NCBI GenBank assembly: GCA_036852015.1
Contig: JAANDG010000626.1
Location: 1-64,000, forward strand
DNA from: Pelodera strongyloides
Taxonomy: Eukaryota; Nematoda; Chromadorea; Rhabditida; Rhabditidae
Direction: 5' to 3'
DNA: 64,000 nt
The position numbers and the translations under genes were made by a program. Positions 1 to 12,285 of the stretch are shown here, piece after piece. The notes beneath the pieces were generated by a model. That model saw nothing but the letters and a program-made list of their open reading frames with translations, was not told the origin of the DNA and ran no database searches. Numbering within the stretch: position 1 is the stretch's first letter; every line of letters begins with the position of its first letter.

Positions 1-2330
1 ATCTTGAAAACATTCTGTGAAGGCACTTTAAATGAAATACATCTTCCCACAAGGTTTTCATTTAAACCTTCGGAAGGTCACTTTTAACTGAAATACATCT
101 TCCCACAAGGTTTTCATCTTAAAACATTCTGTCAAGGTCACTTTAAACTGAAATACATCTTCCACAAGGTTTTCATATTGAAAACATCTGTGAAGGTCAC
201 TTTAAACTGAAATACATATTCTTCCCACAAGGTTTTCATCTCGAAACACTGTGGCAAGATCACTTCAAACTGAAATCATCTTGCCACAAGGTTTTCATCT
301 TGAAAACATTCTGTGAAGGTCACTTTAAACTGAAAACATCTCCACAGTTTTCATCTTGAAAACATTCTGTGAAGGTTTCACTTTAAAATGAATACATTTC
401 CCACAGGTTTTCATCTTAAAACATTCTGTGAAGGCCTTTAAACTTAATACATCTTCCCACAGGTTTTCATCTTGAAAACACTGTTAAGGTCACTTTAAAC
501 TGAAATACATCTTCCCACAAGGTTTCCAGGTTGAAAAAACTTGTTGAAGTCAAGATCACTTTAAACTGAAATACATCTTCCCACAAGGTTTTCATCTTGA
601 AAACATTCTGTGAAGGTCACTTTAAACTGAAATACATCTTCCACAAGGTTTTCATCTTGAAAACATTCTGTGAAGGTCACTTTAAACTGAAATACATCTT
701 CCCAACTTCCCAAACTTCTGTTAAGGTCACTTTAAACTGAAACTCTTCCCACAAGGTTTTCATCTTGAAAACATTCTGTGAAGGTCACTTTAAACTGAAA
801 TACATCTTCCCACAAGGTTTTCAGGTTGAAAACCTTGCGGAAGGATCACTTTAAACTGAAATACATCTTCCCACAAGGTTTTCATCTTGAAAACATTCTG
901 TGAAGGTCACTTTAAACTGAAATACATCTTCCCACAAGGTTTTCATCTTGAAAACATTCTGTGAAGGTCACTTTAAACTGAAATACATCTTCCCACAAGG
1001 TTTTCATCTTGAAAACATTCTGTGAAGGTCACTTTAAACTGAAATACATCTTCCCACAAGGTTTTCATCTTGAAAACATTCTGTGAAGGTCACTTTAAAC
1101 TGAAATACATCTTCCCACAAGGTTTTCAGGTTGAAAACCTTGCGGAAGGATCACTTTAAACTGAAATACATCTTCCCACAAGGTTTTCATCTTGAAAACA
1201 TTCTGTGAAGGTCACTTTAAACTGAAATACATCTTCCCACAAGGTTTTCAGGTTGAAAACCTTGCGGAAGGATCACTTTAAACTGAAATACATCTTTCCA
1301 CAAGGTTTTCATCTTGAAAACATTCTGTGAAGGTCACTTTAAACTGAAATACATCTTCCCACAAGGTTTTCATCTTGAAAACATTCTGTGAAGGTCACAT
1401 TAAAGCGAAATACTGGCCGGTTTTTGAAACGCATCGAGTACTCCTTGCTTTCCTATGCTTCATATGCAAATGAGCATAAATTTGAATAAAAAATAGACCC
1501 CAATAGACCCCTTTTAGCATAGCTGCATCAGAATGCTGATATTTGAGATGCGTTTCAAAAACCGGCTGGTATTTCGCTTTAAACTGGAATACATCTTTCC
1601 ACAAGGGTTTCAGCTCGAAAAACCTGCGGAAGGATCAGTTTAAACTGAAATACATCATCCTACAAGGTTTTCAGCTTGACAACCTTGCGGAAGGATCAGT
1701 TTAGACTGAAATACACCTTCCCACAAGGTTTTCAGCTTGAAAACCTTGCGGAAGGATCAATTTAAACTGAAATACATCTTCCCACAAGGTTTTCAGCTCA
1801 AAAACCTTGCGGGGATCAGTTTAAACTGAAATACATCTTCCCACAAGGTTTTCTTCCTGAAAACAGTGTGTAAAGATCAGCTTAACCTCAAATACATCTT
1901 GCCACAAGGTTTTCTGCTTGAAAACAGTGTGTGAATGTCACATTAAACTGGCATACATCTTTCCACAAGGTTTTCAGCTTGAAAAACCTGCGGAAGGATC
2001 AGTTTAAACTGAAATACATCATCCTACAAGGTTTTCAGCTTGACAACCTTGCGGAAGGATCAGTTTAGACTGAAATACACCTTCCCACAAGGTTTTCAGC
2101 TTGAAAACCTTGCGGAAGGATCAATTTAAACTGAAATACATCTTCCCACAAGGTTTGCAGCTCAAAAACCTTGCGGGGATCAGTTTAAACTGAAATACAT
2201 CTTCCCACAAGGTTTTCTTCCTGAAAACAGTGTGTAAAGATAGCTTAACCTCAAATACATCTTGCCATAAGGTTTTCTGCTTGAAAACAGTGTGGAAAGA
2301 TCAGTGTAAACTGAAATAATCTCAGCCACA
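1..2330. repeat. 61-bp tandem satellite array
   Basis: Head-to-tail repeats with a 61-bp period, clearest between 841 and 1390, where the motif TCACTTTAAACTGAAATACA recurs every 61 bases. Units before about 800 are degenerate (lengths vary by several bases), the middle is nearly homogeneous, and the part after 1580 is a divergent subfamily with CTTGCGGAAGGATCA in place of CATTCTGTGAAGGTCA. In that part a block of about six units is itself duplicated with an offset of 364 bp (compare 1653 with 2017), so a higher-order repeat is forming. The array starts before the window. Open frames inside it are by-products of the repeat. Confidence 0.95.
1400..1582. mobile_element. TTAA-flanked MITE, 'AGCGAAATAC' family, inside the satellite
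   Basis: The element has inverted ends of about 30 bp: TTAAAGCGAAATACTGGCCG on the left and the mirror image, ending CGCTTTAA, on the right. The AT-rich core contains ATGCAAATGAGCATAAATTT. TTAA at both edges is the probable target duplication. It has no coding capacity. It interrupts the 61-bp array, so it inserted after the array formed. Confidence 0.9.
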
Positions 2331-2735
2331 GCACCTCGGGTAGGATCGATAGGTGCGAAAGCAAGCTTGTTATAAAATATACATTTATTTATTATCAAAT
2401 ACAACATAAAAAACAATAGCAACGAGTTTATACTAAAAACTCACTCGGCAAAATTCCAGGCAAAAACTCCCCCTATAATGCAAATAATGTATAAAGATTA
2501 CTGTGTCTTACCCACATAGTGTACCTACTGTTAGAATTTCGGAGACAAATACCGTGCAACTATTAACCAGTAAATCGACACACATTCACAAATTAAAAGG
2601 GAATAACACGTAGGGTTGAAGCGGATTCTGACCAAGTTCACTTCTCTGCACTGGAATATGCAAATATGCTTCACAAACCACGTGTCATACCCCTTTAAAC
2701 AAGAAATAGCTGGTCACACACAAATAAAGGCGGCT

Positions 2736-5700
2736 TTAGAAAACTTGTGTAAAGTAGTTGAGGCCTTGGCCTAGTTCCCAGATGCCCAGGCCTATTCCTA
2801 ATTCTTCAGCCAATTTGACCCGAAACTCAATACTGCTCAGACTCGGGTAGAACACGTAGGAACTTTTACTGAAAACCGAAAAATTAATGATGAAAAAATC
2901 GCAGACATCTAGCAATTGACCTCTGGCATAGGTCATGATGACGGCAGTCAACTAAATAAGAGCGAGAGAGAGAGAGAGAGAGAGCGATCAAGCGAGAGAG
3001 AGAGAAAGAGAGAAAGAGAGACAGAGAGGGAGAGGGAGAGAGAGACGAGAGGGGGAATAAAGGAGAGAATAGAGAGGATATGAGAGATGGAAAAAGGAGC
3101 GAGTGAAATAGAAAGGGGAGAGAGGAGAAACTAGAGAAAAGAGAAAGGGGAGAGAGGAAAATCAAAATAAATCGATGTTCATACCATACCTGAGAAAGAG
3201 GACGTGCTCGGCAGTTTCATCGTACCAGTTTAGTGCAGTATCCGGGTTGTGGATCACCTTGAGATAGCTGAAATAGCGATTGTTCCTCGGATGCACACCT
3301 TTTGGAGTATTTCATAAATAAATAAATACAATTGTTGCTAAAGGGCTATCAAACAAATAGTGTTAGCGATATGTTAGCGAGTTGTAAGCGATTTGTCAGC
3401 GATTGGGTTGCGATATGTTAGCGATTGTTTAGCGATACGTCAGCTGTTTGTTAGCGATTCGTCGGCGATAGATCAGCGACAAAAAAGGTCTCAATGTTTC
3501 ATTGCCACACATTCACACTCGGCAGGTTGCTGATGAAAAGCTTGCGACAGCTGTCCAATAGTTGTTTAATCGCTGACCAAACGCTAACAATTGGCCGACA
3601 ATGACCAATCGCTAACAAATCACACACTAATCAATATTAAATCGCTGACGTATCGCCAACCAATCACCAACATATCGATTTCCAAACGCTAACAAATCGC
3701 GGACAAATTGCTAACACATCGCCAACAATCGCTGACATATCGATTAACAGACGCTAACAAATCGCTGAAACAAATATGAAGCGAAGAAAAATGTACTTTT
3801 CTCGTGTCACCGTCTCAGCCCCTTGTTTGTTGATCGCTCTTCCGTAGAAATTGAGTCCCATGAGTAGTTTCTCCTTGAAACGACCATCTTCGCCGATCAG
3901 AATCTAAAATTAAGCAATTAAGTAATTAATTACTCATAAAAATTAGCAGAAACATAAGGTAAGTTGACTTATTGTTAGCATATATTTATTCCTATATTAT
4001 CTGTTATTTCACTGTCACTCGCATCTTATGCGCTCCATATTGTGCGTTCATATAGAAGAAAATATAATACATATTATTGTCTAATTATCCATGTCTCGGC
4101 CTTCATGGTAAAGTCATTGGCATAATTAAAATTCGACTGAATTACAGAAAATCGATAGATTATATAAATCACGCGACGTTGATTCACCTTCATACTTTGC
4201 TCAACCAATCTCAAAGGTGCGATTCCGGTTGCGTCGGGGAAATCGTACGTCATCACCTGATCAAGGAACACTCAACGCAATTGAAGGAGTCTATTACCGT
4301 AACCTGCTCGGCTCTCTTCTTTTTTGTCCACTTTCGGGTAGAGTCAGTTATAGGTCATTCCAAAATTTATCCGGTTTTTCATGAATATACACACCTGAAT
4401 GTAATCAACTGCACCCTGCAAATGCTCAAAGTCCATCGGGGTGAAATATGGTGTTTTCGATCTAAAATGGTCTGAATGAATAGTAAAGGGGAATTCGCAG
4501 AATAGCGCGCCCACTGTACTGGGGAATAGAACATAGAGTGTTGCAGATAGCTTACAACCGCGTGCCATCCCACTTTAAAAAAAAACTCACTTTTCTTCAT
4601 ATGGAGGCACAGGAACGACAACTTCCTTTCCCTTTTCGTGCAGCCGATTTCCGAGTTCGGAGACGAACTCCGTCAGTTCTCTGCAAGATGTGCAAAATCA
4701 CCTTCTAATCTTTATCGCTCTCTGCCATTACCCTCTCCCTATTTCTCTCCCTCTCTCCCTCTTTCCCTTTACCTCTAGTTCTCTATTTTTTCAACGAAAA
4801 TGAGCTTAATAATAAACTACGAACGTCTTATGTGCCCCTCCTGTGAGAAACAAGAATAGATTCCAAAGTTCAAGCACGGCGCCGTCGAATTGTTGTTCCT
4901 GCGAAATCAAATTAGAAATTGTTTTTACTTTTCCTACAATGCAACTTACCAAAGTTTGTATGGGTGTTTTCTGCTTGTAGCTAGTGAGGATTCACGTTTC
5001 TCTCAAAAACCAAGACCTAATTCCAGACGGAAATTTCATGTCAGCTGATTGGCAACTTTCTAATCATACTGGATTTAATTAATATGACATAGCGTCAGTG
5101 TCTTAGTAAATAACAACATGTAAAAAGTAAAACGAACCTCAGCAAGACCCCGGATCACGCCAATACAACGTTGCTGTTGTTCTTCATTGAAGAGAAATTG
5201 GTTCACGTCTTCCTTGCTCCACTGCACGAATTCAACTCGGGGAACGAATTTGATATCAGTGTTATTAGAGCGAACGTCCGAAATCCAACCTAAAGTAGAT
5301 GAAGTTGCATTAAAAGTCGGGGATTTGCTATGCATAGTCCATGCGACCGACCCAATTGCAAGCATGAAAAGGCAGAAAAGGAACACCTTGACCCTTCGGA
5401 CAGTCCTGAGGCCGTATTAACCAACACGCAGAAAGCCCTCCTTGGCCTCCCCAGGGAGCTAACGAGTCCGTAGAGAGTGCGAGAGCAGAAGAGATTCAGA
5501 GCGCTCGTGAACCTAGGGAGGGCTCCCTGTGTGTTGGTGAATACGGCCTCGGGAAAAAATCCACCAAACAAGTCCTCGACGGATTTGTAAGTGAAAACTG
5601 CTACAGAACACTATACTGTCTTCTGTAGCAGCCATATGTTTTCAGAAAGATTCCCGTCTTATTCTGAGCACATACTGTGAACTTACAAAGAAGCCTTGCT

Positions 5701-7311
5701 AAAGTAATACAATGTGTCCACTGTGCACTATGACAATATCTATGATTATTACAGTACCCTACCTTGATCAATATCATGTTGTCCCTGTACAAAGCATCCC
5801 TGGCTCTCTTCATAATACACCGTAAACCAAACTGGCGAGATATGGGTGAACTTCTTTGCGGCCCACTTGGCAATGTCGTAGCCGCGGTTGTTCCACTGAA
5901 CAAAAAAAAAACGGTTAAAAGCCAAGTGAAATTAGATTTTACAATTTCTGTAATTGCCTATTGGAATATCGCCTTTTGTCCTTCCTTCCATTCATTATTT
6001 TTTTTACTGTATATCGGTCTAAGCCATGAACAGTTTATCGCAGATATGTGAAGCTAGCCATAAGTAATACCCTTGGCGGTCATGTCATAAATCCATGCGT
6101 AAATTTTCCGCAAGTATCATCAGACAATCTCGGACCATGGGGTAATTTTTTGGTTAAAATGAAATACATTATTTTTTCGGTCACTAACCAACCATGGGGT
6201 AGTGGTAGTACCTACCGGTGTGATATAAGCCAGGATCGGATTGGAAAATTTCTTCTCGGTGTGGTCGATTTCCGACTCCTGCAGTAACATGTCCTCGCCA
6301 AAGATCACATCAGGCGGGAATTTGATATCGGTCTGAAACTTAGCCGTTTAATTCCAACTAATCACTCTAAGGTACTCAAATCGAAGTTACAAGACCATAA
6401 AATAGCAGCGCGATGGAATTGCTACTCACTCAATTCATAAGAATTGACCCGAAGAACAGCGGCAGTATGCACGAACAGCGGGAACCTCCCAGGGTGGGAG
6501 AATTTGTATCTGTGTGTCTCTGATTCGTGTGATCCCTCACTTTCTCTCATCTCCCTCTGGGAGGCTGGGATCCCCCAGCTCGTTCATGCGTACGGCCACA
6601 GAACCCCGTTGTCTCCCTTAAAAATTGCCTAATTTTTGTATGGCCACGAACGTTACAAAAAAAAGATTCAACAGATGCTACCGTTCATCCATGAACATGA
6701 AGCACAGTAGCCAGATTCATACGGCCATAAGCAATAAAAAACAAACCCAATCCCGTTTCAGCTGATTTTCGACCACTTGCCCGCGTTTCTTCCAAAAGGG
6801 GAGTTCTTTGGCAACGGAGTGCTCATCAGTGTCGAAGTCTTCGATGTCAGTCATATCGTCCTCGTCTCCGAACTCCTCGCTGTAGTGATTAACATCTGAA
6901 AATACAAATCATTATCCCTTGTCAGTATGTCGGTGTTGCGCATTTTCATACCACCAGATGTTAGAAATTTGAATTTTGCCGCAGTATTTCTTATGTATGA
7001 TGTATGCATGAACTCAACAATAAACAAATACTCTAATGAAAACAAGAGGAACATCAGGTGCGCACACATCTAGCCGCGCACCTCGCATAGTCTCAGATTA
7101 TCGCCAGGTTATCGCGAGCTTTTTGAAAGCCTGGCGAAGACATGCGCCGGCGAAATTTTCGCCGCGCACCTTATTGTACACACAATGAGTGAGAAAAGGA
7201 ATTGTATGTGAAATGCCTACTCTTTTTCTTCTGGCGATCAGATTTTGAGAGTCCTGTAGTAGGCGTTGAGCAGAAGCAGACGACCAACATGACGATCCAT
7301 ATAAGCCTCAT
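2736..7311 (-). CDS. CHID1: Chitinase domain-containing protein 1 (CHID1/SI-CLP family), 12 exons
   Basis: Secreted or lysosomal GH18-fold lectin-like protein. Exons (high to low): 7311-7221, 6895-6747, 6332-6216, 5895-5763, 5289-5138, 4898-~4825, 4680-4591, 4461-4395, 4256-4188, 3903-3797, ~3303-3190, 2868-2736. Most junctions keep phase. The 4825 donor and the 3797/3303 junction are uncertain because the obvious sites do not join in frame. The start [14 protein letters not shown] is a signal peptide followed by LSKSD, as in vertebrate CHID1. Family landmarks are [36 protein letters not shown], the barrel strand [32 protein letters not shown] and the C-terminus [12 protein letters not shown]. 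The GH18 DxxDxDxE signature is degenerate (FDGAVLELW), as is known for CHID1, so it is probably a carbohydrate binder without chitinase activity. An acidic stretch (residues ~38-55) follows the signal peptide. Introns hold GA repeats, a palindromic minisatellite and a foldback element. Confidence 0.93.
2958..3153. repeat. Purine-rich (GA)n microsatellite in CHID1 last intron
   Basis: Nearly 200 bp of GAGA/GGGAGA sequence between the last two CHID1 exons (2868 and 3190). On the transcribed minus strand it reads as a long CT tract, which could extend the polypyrimidine region ahead of the last acceptor. The 93-aa Leu/Ser-rich open frame here is a by-product. Confidence 0.9.
3355..3780. repeat. 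Inverted pair of TTAGCGAT-type minisatellites
   Basis: From 3355 to 3480 a short motif of about 8-13 bp (TTAGCGAT with variable spacers) is repeated roughly ten times. From about 3560 to 3780 the reverse complement (ATCGCTAACA) is repeated a similar number of times. The two arms flank an ~80-bp spacer containing CACACATTCACACTCGGCAG. Transcribed as part of a CHID1 intron, it would fold into a long imperfect hairpin. Confidence 0.85.
5408..5551. mobile_element. Foldback element, GAGGCCGTATTCACC family (copy 1)
   Basis: The left end reads GAGGCCGTATTAACCAACAC and the right end is its reverse complement, GTGTTGGTGAATACGGCCTC. The core includes CCCTCC/GGGAGG arms and GAGAGCAGAAGAGATTCAGA. It is about 144 bp and lies in the CHID1 intron between exons 5289 and 5763. 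Relatives are at 37681-37819 and 44076-44130. Confidence 0.8.
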
Positions 7312-7335
7312 GTTTTTGAGCTAAAATTAGAAGAA
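7312..7335 (-). promoter_or_regulatory. Probable trans-splice (SL) acceptor of CHID1
   Basis: On the minus strand a strong nematode acceptor, TTCTTCTAATTTTAG, ends at 7321, nine bases before the CHID1 ATG (7311). No upstream open exon is evident. This arrangement is typical of an SL1-acceptor outron in nematodes. A conventional 5'UTR intron is the alternative. Confidence 0.5.
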
Positions 7336-9395
7336 ATAATAATGGCATGGGATATTATAATTATCAGAAACGTTCGACCAGTCACACTGTACTTATATAC
7401 CCTTTTACAAAAAAAGATAGCTGCAAAATCAATATGCCATGACTATGTGGCCTATGAGTCAAGCGCAAATTTCATTCATAAAACATGGAGACTACCTATG
7501 CTAATTTATGCAAGATGCTAAATTCGTATTCTAAACAAGCTAATTGGAATTAGAATTGGAACGCGAATGCGGAAATAATACACGATTCTGCAAAGAGTGT
7601 TTTTATAAAATAAAACTATATACGTTTCACGAGGTACATTAATTGATTAATTCGTGTTGATAGTGCAAACTAGGATGAACCGCTTTCGAAGTATGAAATT
7701 GAATAATACCCACTGAACGATTCACATAAACAAAAACGATTTTAATATATATGGTTTTTCAAGGGAGGTTCCGGGATGTCCGGGACTGGTGTTCTCCTTC
7801 TAATAAGTCCCAGGTTGTCCGCTGTGACAGTTCTATGTCTTTTATTTAATCAAAGACATTTAGTTTACAATGGAATAAATTATCTTTCACAGTTTTAGAG
7901 ACTATGTGACTTCTACACTTTTCCCCTCCGTTTTCTCCCACAAAGTTCAGGCCAAAGCAGCGCCGCACCTCAAAGTGGAATTTTGGGTGGTGGGCCGCGC
8001 ACTGAATAACTGTGGGCGGTGCGCTGAAAAGTGTCGCGCCCAGGTAGGGCCGCGCCACCAATAATGGGCCCAGAGCGCGCGGCCCACCGGCCAAGTTTCC
8101 TCAGTGTTGGAAGACATTCTTTATTACTATTCAAGGGCTTCGTTGGCTAAGCTTCGGAGAAAGGTACGAATATCTGCATACAACGTCGTAACTTTCGTAA
8201 TATGACGTAGTCTCTATCGGATTTTTTCCTAGAAAATTTCCGCGAATATAAAAACTCATCGTGTTGTCTTATCATTCGATGAATCCAAATTTTACTTGGA
8301 AGAAGGAATTTTGGAGGAAAATAAGAAAACGTTCTGGTTCGATGGTTGCGTATTTCTTTATTACGCGGGATCGACATTTATGCTCTACAAGGGTTTGTTA
8401 ATCTAAACAAACCCTTGCAGCTTGCAGAACATAAAAGTTTTGTCCATAGAACTTCACTTATGATTGAGATTAACCCTCGCGTATTCCAGTAAACCGACAA
8501 TGGTTTCATTTGTGGTTTTGTTTTAGCTAGAATTGCATTTTCACGTTTCATACAATGTGGTACCTTGACAAAACTTGTGCGACATTTTATGTTCGTAATA
8601 AATGCTATGTTATGTTATGTAATTATCATCATCTGTTCATCGCACGTATGAGAGCTGAAGCTATCAACATAAATCGAATGCCTCTCTAGGCTATCATATG
8701 CTATTTCATATTTATTTTTGTTCAATAAATTTGGTTTTTCAATACAAGCTTTCTCATTGTTGAAATCTCATTGTTGTGAGAACTCCCATGATAATACGCG
8801 TACAAGATACGTATGGCTCACGAGGTTGTGTTTATTACTTATTACATAATCAACAAGCGTACGTATTTATACTAAATACAATGTTATTTTTATTTGTACC
8901 CACTCAGGTCACGCTTCGCTGGCGTGCGGTCATTTATGAAGCACGCGTGCGGCATCCAATCCGCTGGCATGCAGTCCGACGGACTGCATGCGTGACCAGG
9001 ACAGTCCCAGTCACGCGTGCGGCAGCCATTTATGCACAGTGCCGTAAAGGTGCGGAAAATGAATGTTTGCACAGGGCCGCGCCCCCCTTCCTACATATAA
9101 AAATAACAATAAATACAGCACTACAACAATAAAACAACGCAAACCACACCCAATACAACAATAATTCATCAATATATTTATTCGAGCACACTTGAAAAAG
9201 ACATACAAAAGAGCAAGAAACAATGTCAATTGAGAAACTTAATATACTCATCAGTTCGGAAGGCAGCTACTCCTATAACACAACAATAAGGCAGTTATGG
9301 CTAAGCTACGAAAGCAAGGAATAACAATAAACACGTGATTACGTTGAGTTATGTATTCAGTCCTCAGTGACATTTTCCTCTCTTCTGGTTGTGGA
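7336..9395. other. Intergenic region with foldback relics
   Basis: I see no convincing coding exon here. It contains a GC-rich patch at 7960-8095 (GGGCCGCGC and GTGGGC motifs, ending GTTTCCTCAGTG), a related patch at 47395-47515, a perfect short hairpin around 8388-8418 (CAAGGGTTTGTT and its complement), and at 8890-9030 a repeat with CGCTGGCGTGCGGTCATTTA. The complementary form of the last repeat occurs at 11080-11215 with GCACGCGTG motifs, so both patches are probably members of small inverted-repeat families. Confidence 0.6.
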
Positions 9396-10951
9396 TTACT
9401 TTGTGATATAGTCCTGAAATCGCCATGGTCTCGGCACATCTGAAAATAACACTTACAAATTTCAGTTCAATCCATACAATGCATGCGAATTATTATTACC
9501 TGATTTATACAGAGCACATGACATTGGTACTGGACGCAAGCCCAGGACCGTTTTTGTTTCGAAATAAAATAGAGGGAGTGTCGCATGCTAGTACCAAGAC
9601 GATACATTATTTATCACCAGTTTCACATTAATGCACATGCTATACGCTACAAAGTGTACAATGGTATGTTGCTTTAATAGTCCAAAAAAAAAATATATAT
9701 ATATATATTCTTACCCATATCATACTGATCGACTGGATCCTGCTTCCCAGCAATCAAGTGCAGAACATCGTTCGTTTCGTAGTGTGATGAAAAGCGGAAG
9801 AAAAGAACATGAGCGAACTAAATATAAATTTAATTTAAAGAAAATGTAAAACACCGATACACGATTACAGAGCGATATCTACGGCTGCAACGCGAGGCTT
9901 TTCACGTCAATTAAAGGATCGCAGTCACTCCAAAATTATCATTTTGCTTCGAGTTTACTTGTATTTAGTAAAGAATAAAGAAAAAAACTTTACCAAAACC
10001 GAATAATTTGAATTCCAACTCAGGGGGTGAACAAGTAGAAAAGTAGTTCTACTTAACTACCGCGGGATTATGAAACGTGTAGTGATATGCCTGCAGACCC
10101 TTGCAGTATATGTAAATATATAATATGCAGATATTTGCCGAAATAATTTGAATACTCCCGATCGGGAAGCAGCTGTATGAACACGTTTCGTGATCCTGCG
10201 GTAGTTAAGTAGAACTACTTTTCTACTTGTTCACTCCCTGAGTTGGAATTCAAACTATTCGGTTTTGGTAAATTTTTTGTCTCTATTGTTTACTAAATAA
10301 AAGTAAACTCGAAGAAAAACGACGATTTTGTGGTGACTGCGATCCTTTAAGGACACTACTGCACACTACTGCAATTGAGGAAAATAAATAAAAAAAGATG
10401 TACCTGGCGGTAAACGAGTAAAGTTAGGGCATCGGAGTGGAACTAGTCGAGTGGATCAAGTCGAAGTTCTGAAACGGAAAATATAAAAAATGTTCGGTTT
10501 TTGTCAAGAAAGGCACCCTGCTTTGGTTTGGTGGTTAACTAACATGAATAGAAGTGAGCAGGCTGTCATACGACATCCACATATTACACAACTTCAATTG
10601 ATCAAAATTTTCATAAGCCCAACAAGAAAATAACTTACGAACCATGCAATCACGAACATCCAATAATTCTCACATATAGACCAGGAAGTTGAGTGTTCCG
10701 AGGCAAAAAATTCGCTGAAAACCGGTAGTGTAGTTCTAATTAGAGAGTCGTGTTCATAACTAAAATGCAATAGAAAGTGCACACCTAAAAAACTCAATGT
10801 CATGGGCAATATCAGCAACAATCACCCAAAAAACTAAGTATCAGCTTCGTAAACTGTAAATAGAACACACTTACTGCTACATTCTTCTTCCATCGTCCAT
10901 TTTTCGTTGTTGTCACCACTGCCGCTCGCTGTCACCTTATATTCGTCGTAC
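9396..10951 (-). CDS. Putative small multi-exon gene, product unknown
   Basis: I do not recognise the product. Candidate exons: 10951-10871 (YDEYKVTASGSGDNNEKW..., polar), 10714-10639 (ends NYWMFVIAWF, aromatic and hydrophobic), then 10468-10424, which joins in phase after a strong TTTCCGTTTCAG acceptor and stops with STPMP. Exon 10951 ends with two leftover bases if donor AA-GTGTGT is used, which matches exon 10714. Two further exon-like pieces downstream keep phase with each other: 9739-9715 (donor G-GTAAGA) and 9439-9396 (acceptor TATTTTCAG), ending DVPRPWRFQDYITK then TAA. They may be an alternative 3' end or another gene. A 440-bp palindromic transposon lies between. The 5' end is not found. 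Confidence 0.33.
9911..10350. mobile_element. 440-bp TTAA-flanked palindrome, AGGATCGCAGTCAC family (copy 1)
   Basis: The sequence starts TTAAAGGATCGCAGTCACTC and ends with the mirror, GTGACTGCGATCCTTTAA. The arms are ~200 bp each and pair almost throughout (for example AACAAGTAGAAAAGTAGTTC against its complement), leaving a short centre around 10130. It is a non-autonomous foldback element. A second copy is at 32274-32713. Confidence 0.92.
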
Positions 10952-12285
10952 CTGCTTCACAAAGCATTAGTACAAGAATAAATAAGCAAATTAAACCAGC
11001 AAACGGAAAGAAATGTAAGAAAACAGCAATTCGTAGAAAAAACGTAAAAAAATGAAAGCGTGCATTTTCCCAAAAGTGCAAGATGCACGGTTAGTGCGAA
11101 AATGCGGCACGCGTGACCAGACCGTCCGCTACCGAAAAAAGCACGCGTGCCGCATGGAGGACTGCACGCGTGCTTTTTGACTTAAATGACCGCACGCCAG
11201 CGAAAGGTCAGCCATGTATCAGCTGGACAAGTGTTGGAAACTAAACTAATTCGTTTACCTTTACGTTTAATGTTTACTTTACAAATCTACTAATTTCACA
11301 TACGATTATGGTCAAAATTGTTCGTTCCTAATTGTAAGAAAAAGTGTGTGCGCGTAGTTACCTTTAAAAAACGCTAAGAGTGCCGTGTGTCTAATATAAA
11401 AATGTGTGCGGCAGCGTCAGGGCGCCATTTTGGCGAACACTATTTTTTACGCCTAGTTGTTTACTCAAATTGTAGGAGTTATCGTGCAGTACCTCCCCGA
11501 CATAAATTCGCCGTCGTCATTGCTCGCCATAAGACGGATAGAACTATTTCGCTGGGTTTTTTTCGTGTCCAGGCAGTTCAGCGACCATTTGGCGACCTCG
11601 TGGTGACCAACTTTTCACAAAATCGTCGGTATCTGTTCGCCACATTGTATGCTAGTGGTCGCCGAATGGTCGGGATTTAGGGGACCAAATTTTTGTTTTT
11701 GTTGGTGAAAACCATTTGATGACCGGCTACATTCCGTTTTGCCTGTGAACGTTTGTATGTGGTACTGATGCTGAATTATATACAGACATTTGTTTACTGA
11801 ATTATTATAAAACCTTTTCATCTTGTGGTACTGATGCTGAACTATATACAGAAATTTGTTTACTGAATTATTATAAAACCGTTTCATTTTGTTTTTCTCC
11901 TCTGCTATGGTTTCTTTCACTCAGACTGTGGGAATAAAAATATTTTTCATGAAAACATTTATTTTTGATAGATTCATTTTCCCACGCCAGACAACGTTCT
12001 ACTTCGTAAAATTGTTTTCAATTAATTTATGAAACAAATTAAACAAATCATCAAACATTAGACCTTGATTTAAAATATATTTATTTTATGTGGTGTATCT
12101 TCTTATATCCGTGAATTCGATGAATTTCTATTTATTTATTATTTATTAAATAACACCGAGGTGTGCATCAAATAATATGATGAAGTGAAAACAATGTAGA
12201 TATAACGAAACCATTGGTACTGTAGTAGATTAGCCGTCAGGTATTGGGTATTGTAGTCAATGTTTTTAATGTGCTAATGGACTTA
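10952..12285. other. Stretch without recognised genes
   Basis: It contains a GC-rich inverted-repeat patch (about 11080-11215, GCACGCGTG and CGTGCGGTC-type motifs) and a near-duplicate pair at 11765-11820 and 11825-11885 (TGGTACTGATGCTGAA...TATAAAACC, ~62-bp period, two units). Otherwise it is AT-rich. No exon with credible splice sites and family resemblance was found. Confidence 0.5.

Noticed and set aside
1..1400. CRISPR-like regular repeats
   Set aside because: Units are contiguous 61-bp tandem copies with no unique spacers, in a eukaryotic genome.
7846..8377. Minus-strand frames with many Arg/Phe codons (8147-8377 and 7846-8094)
   Set aside because: They overlap GC-rich inverted-repeat patches and have no exon boundaries.
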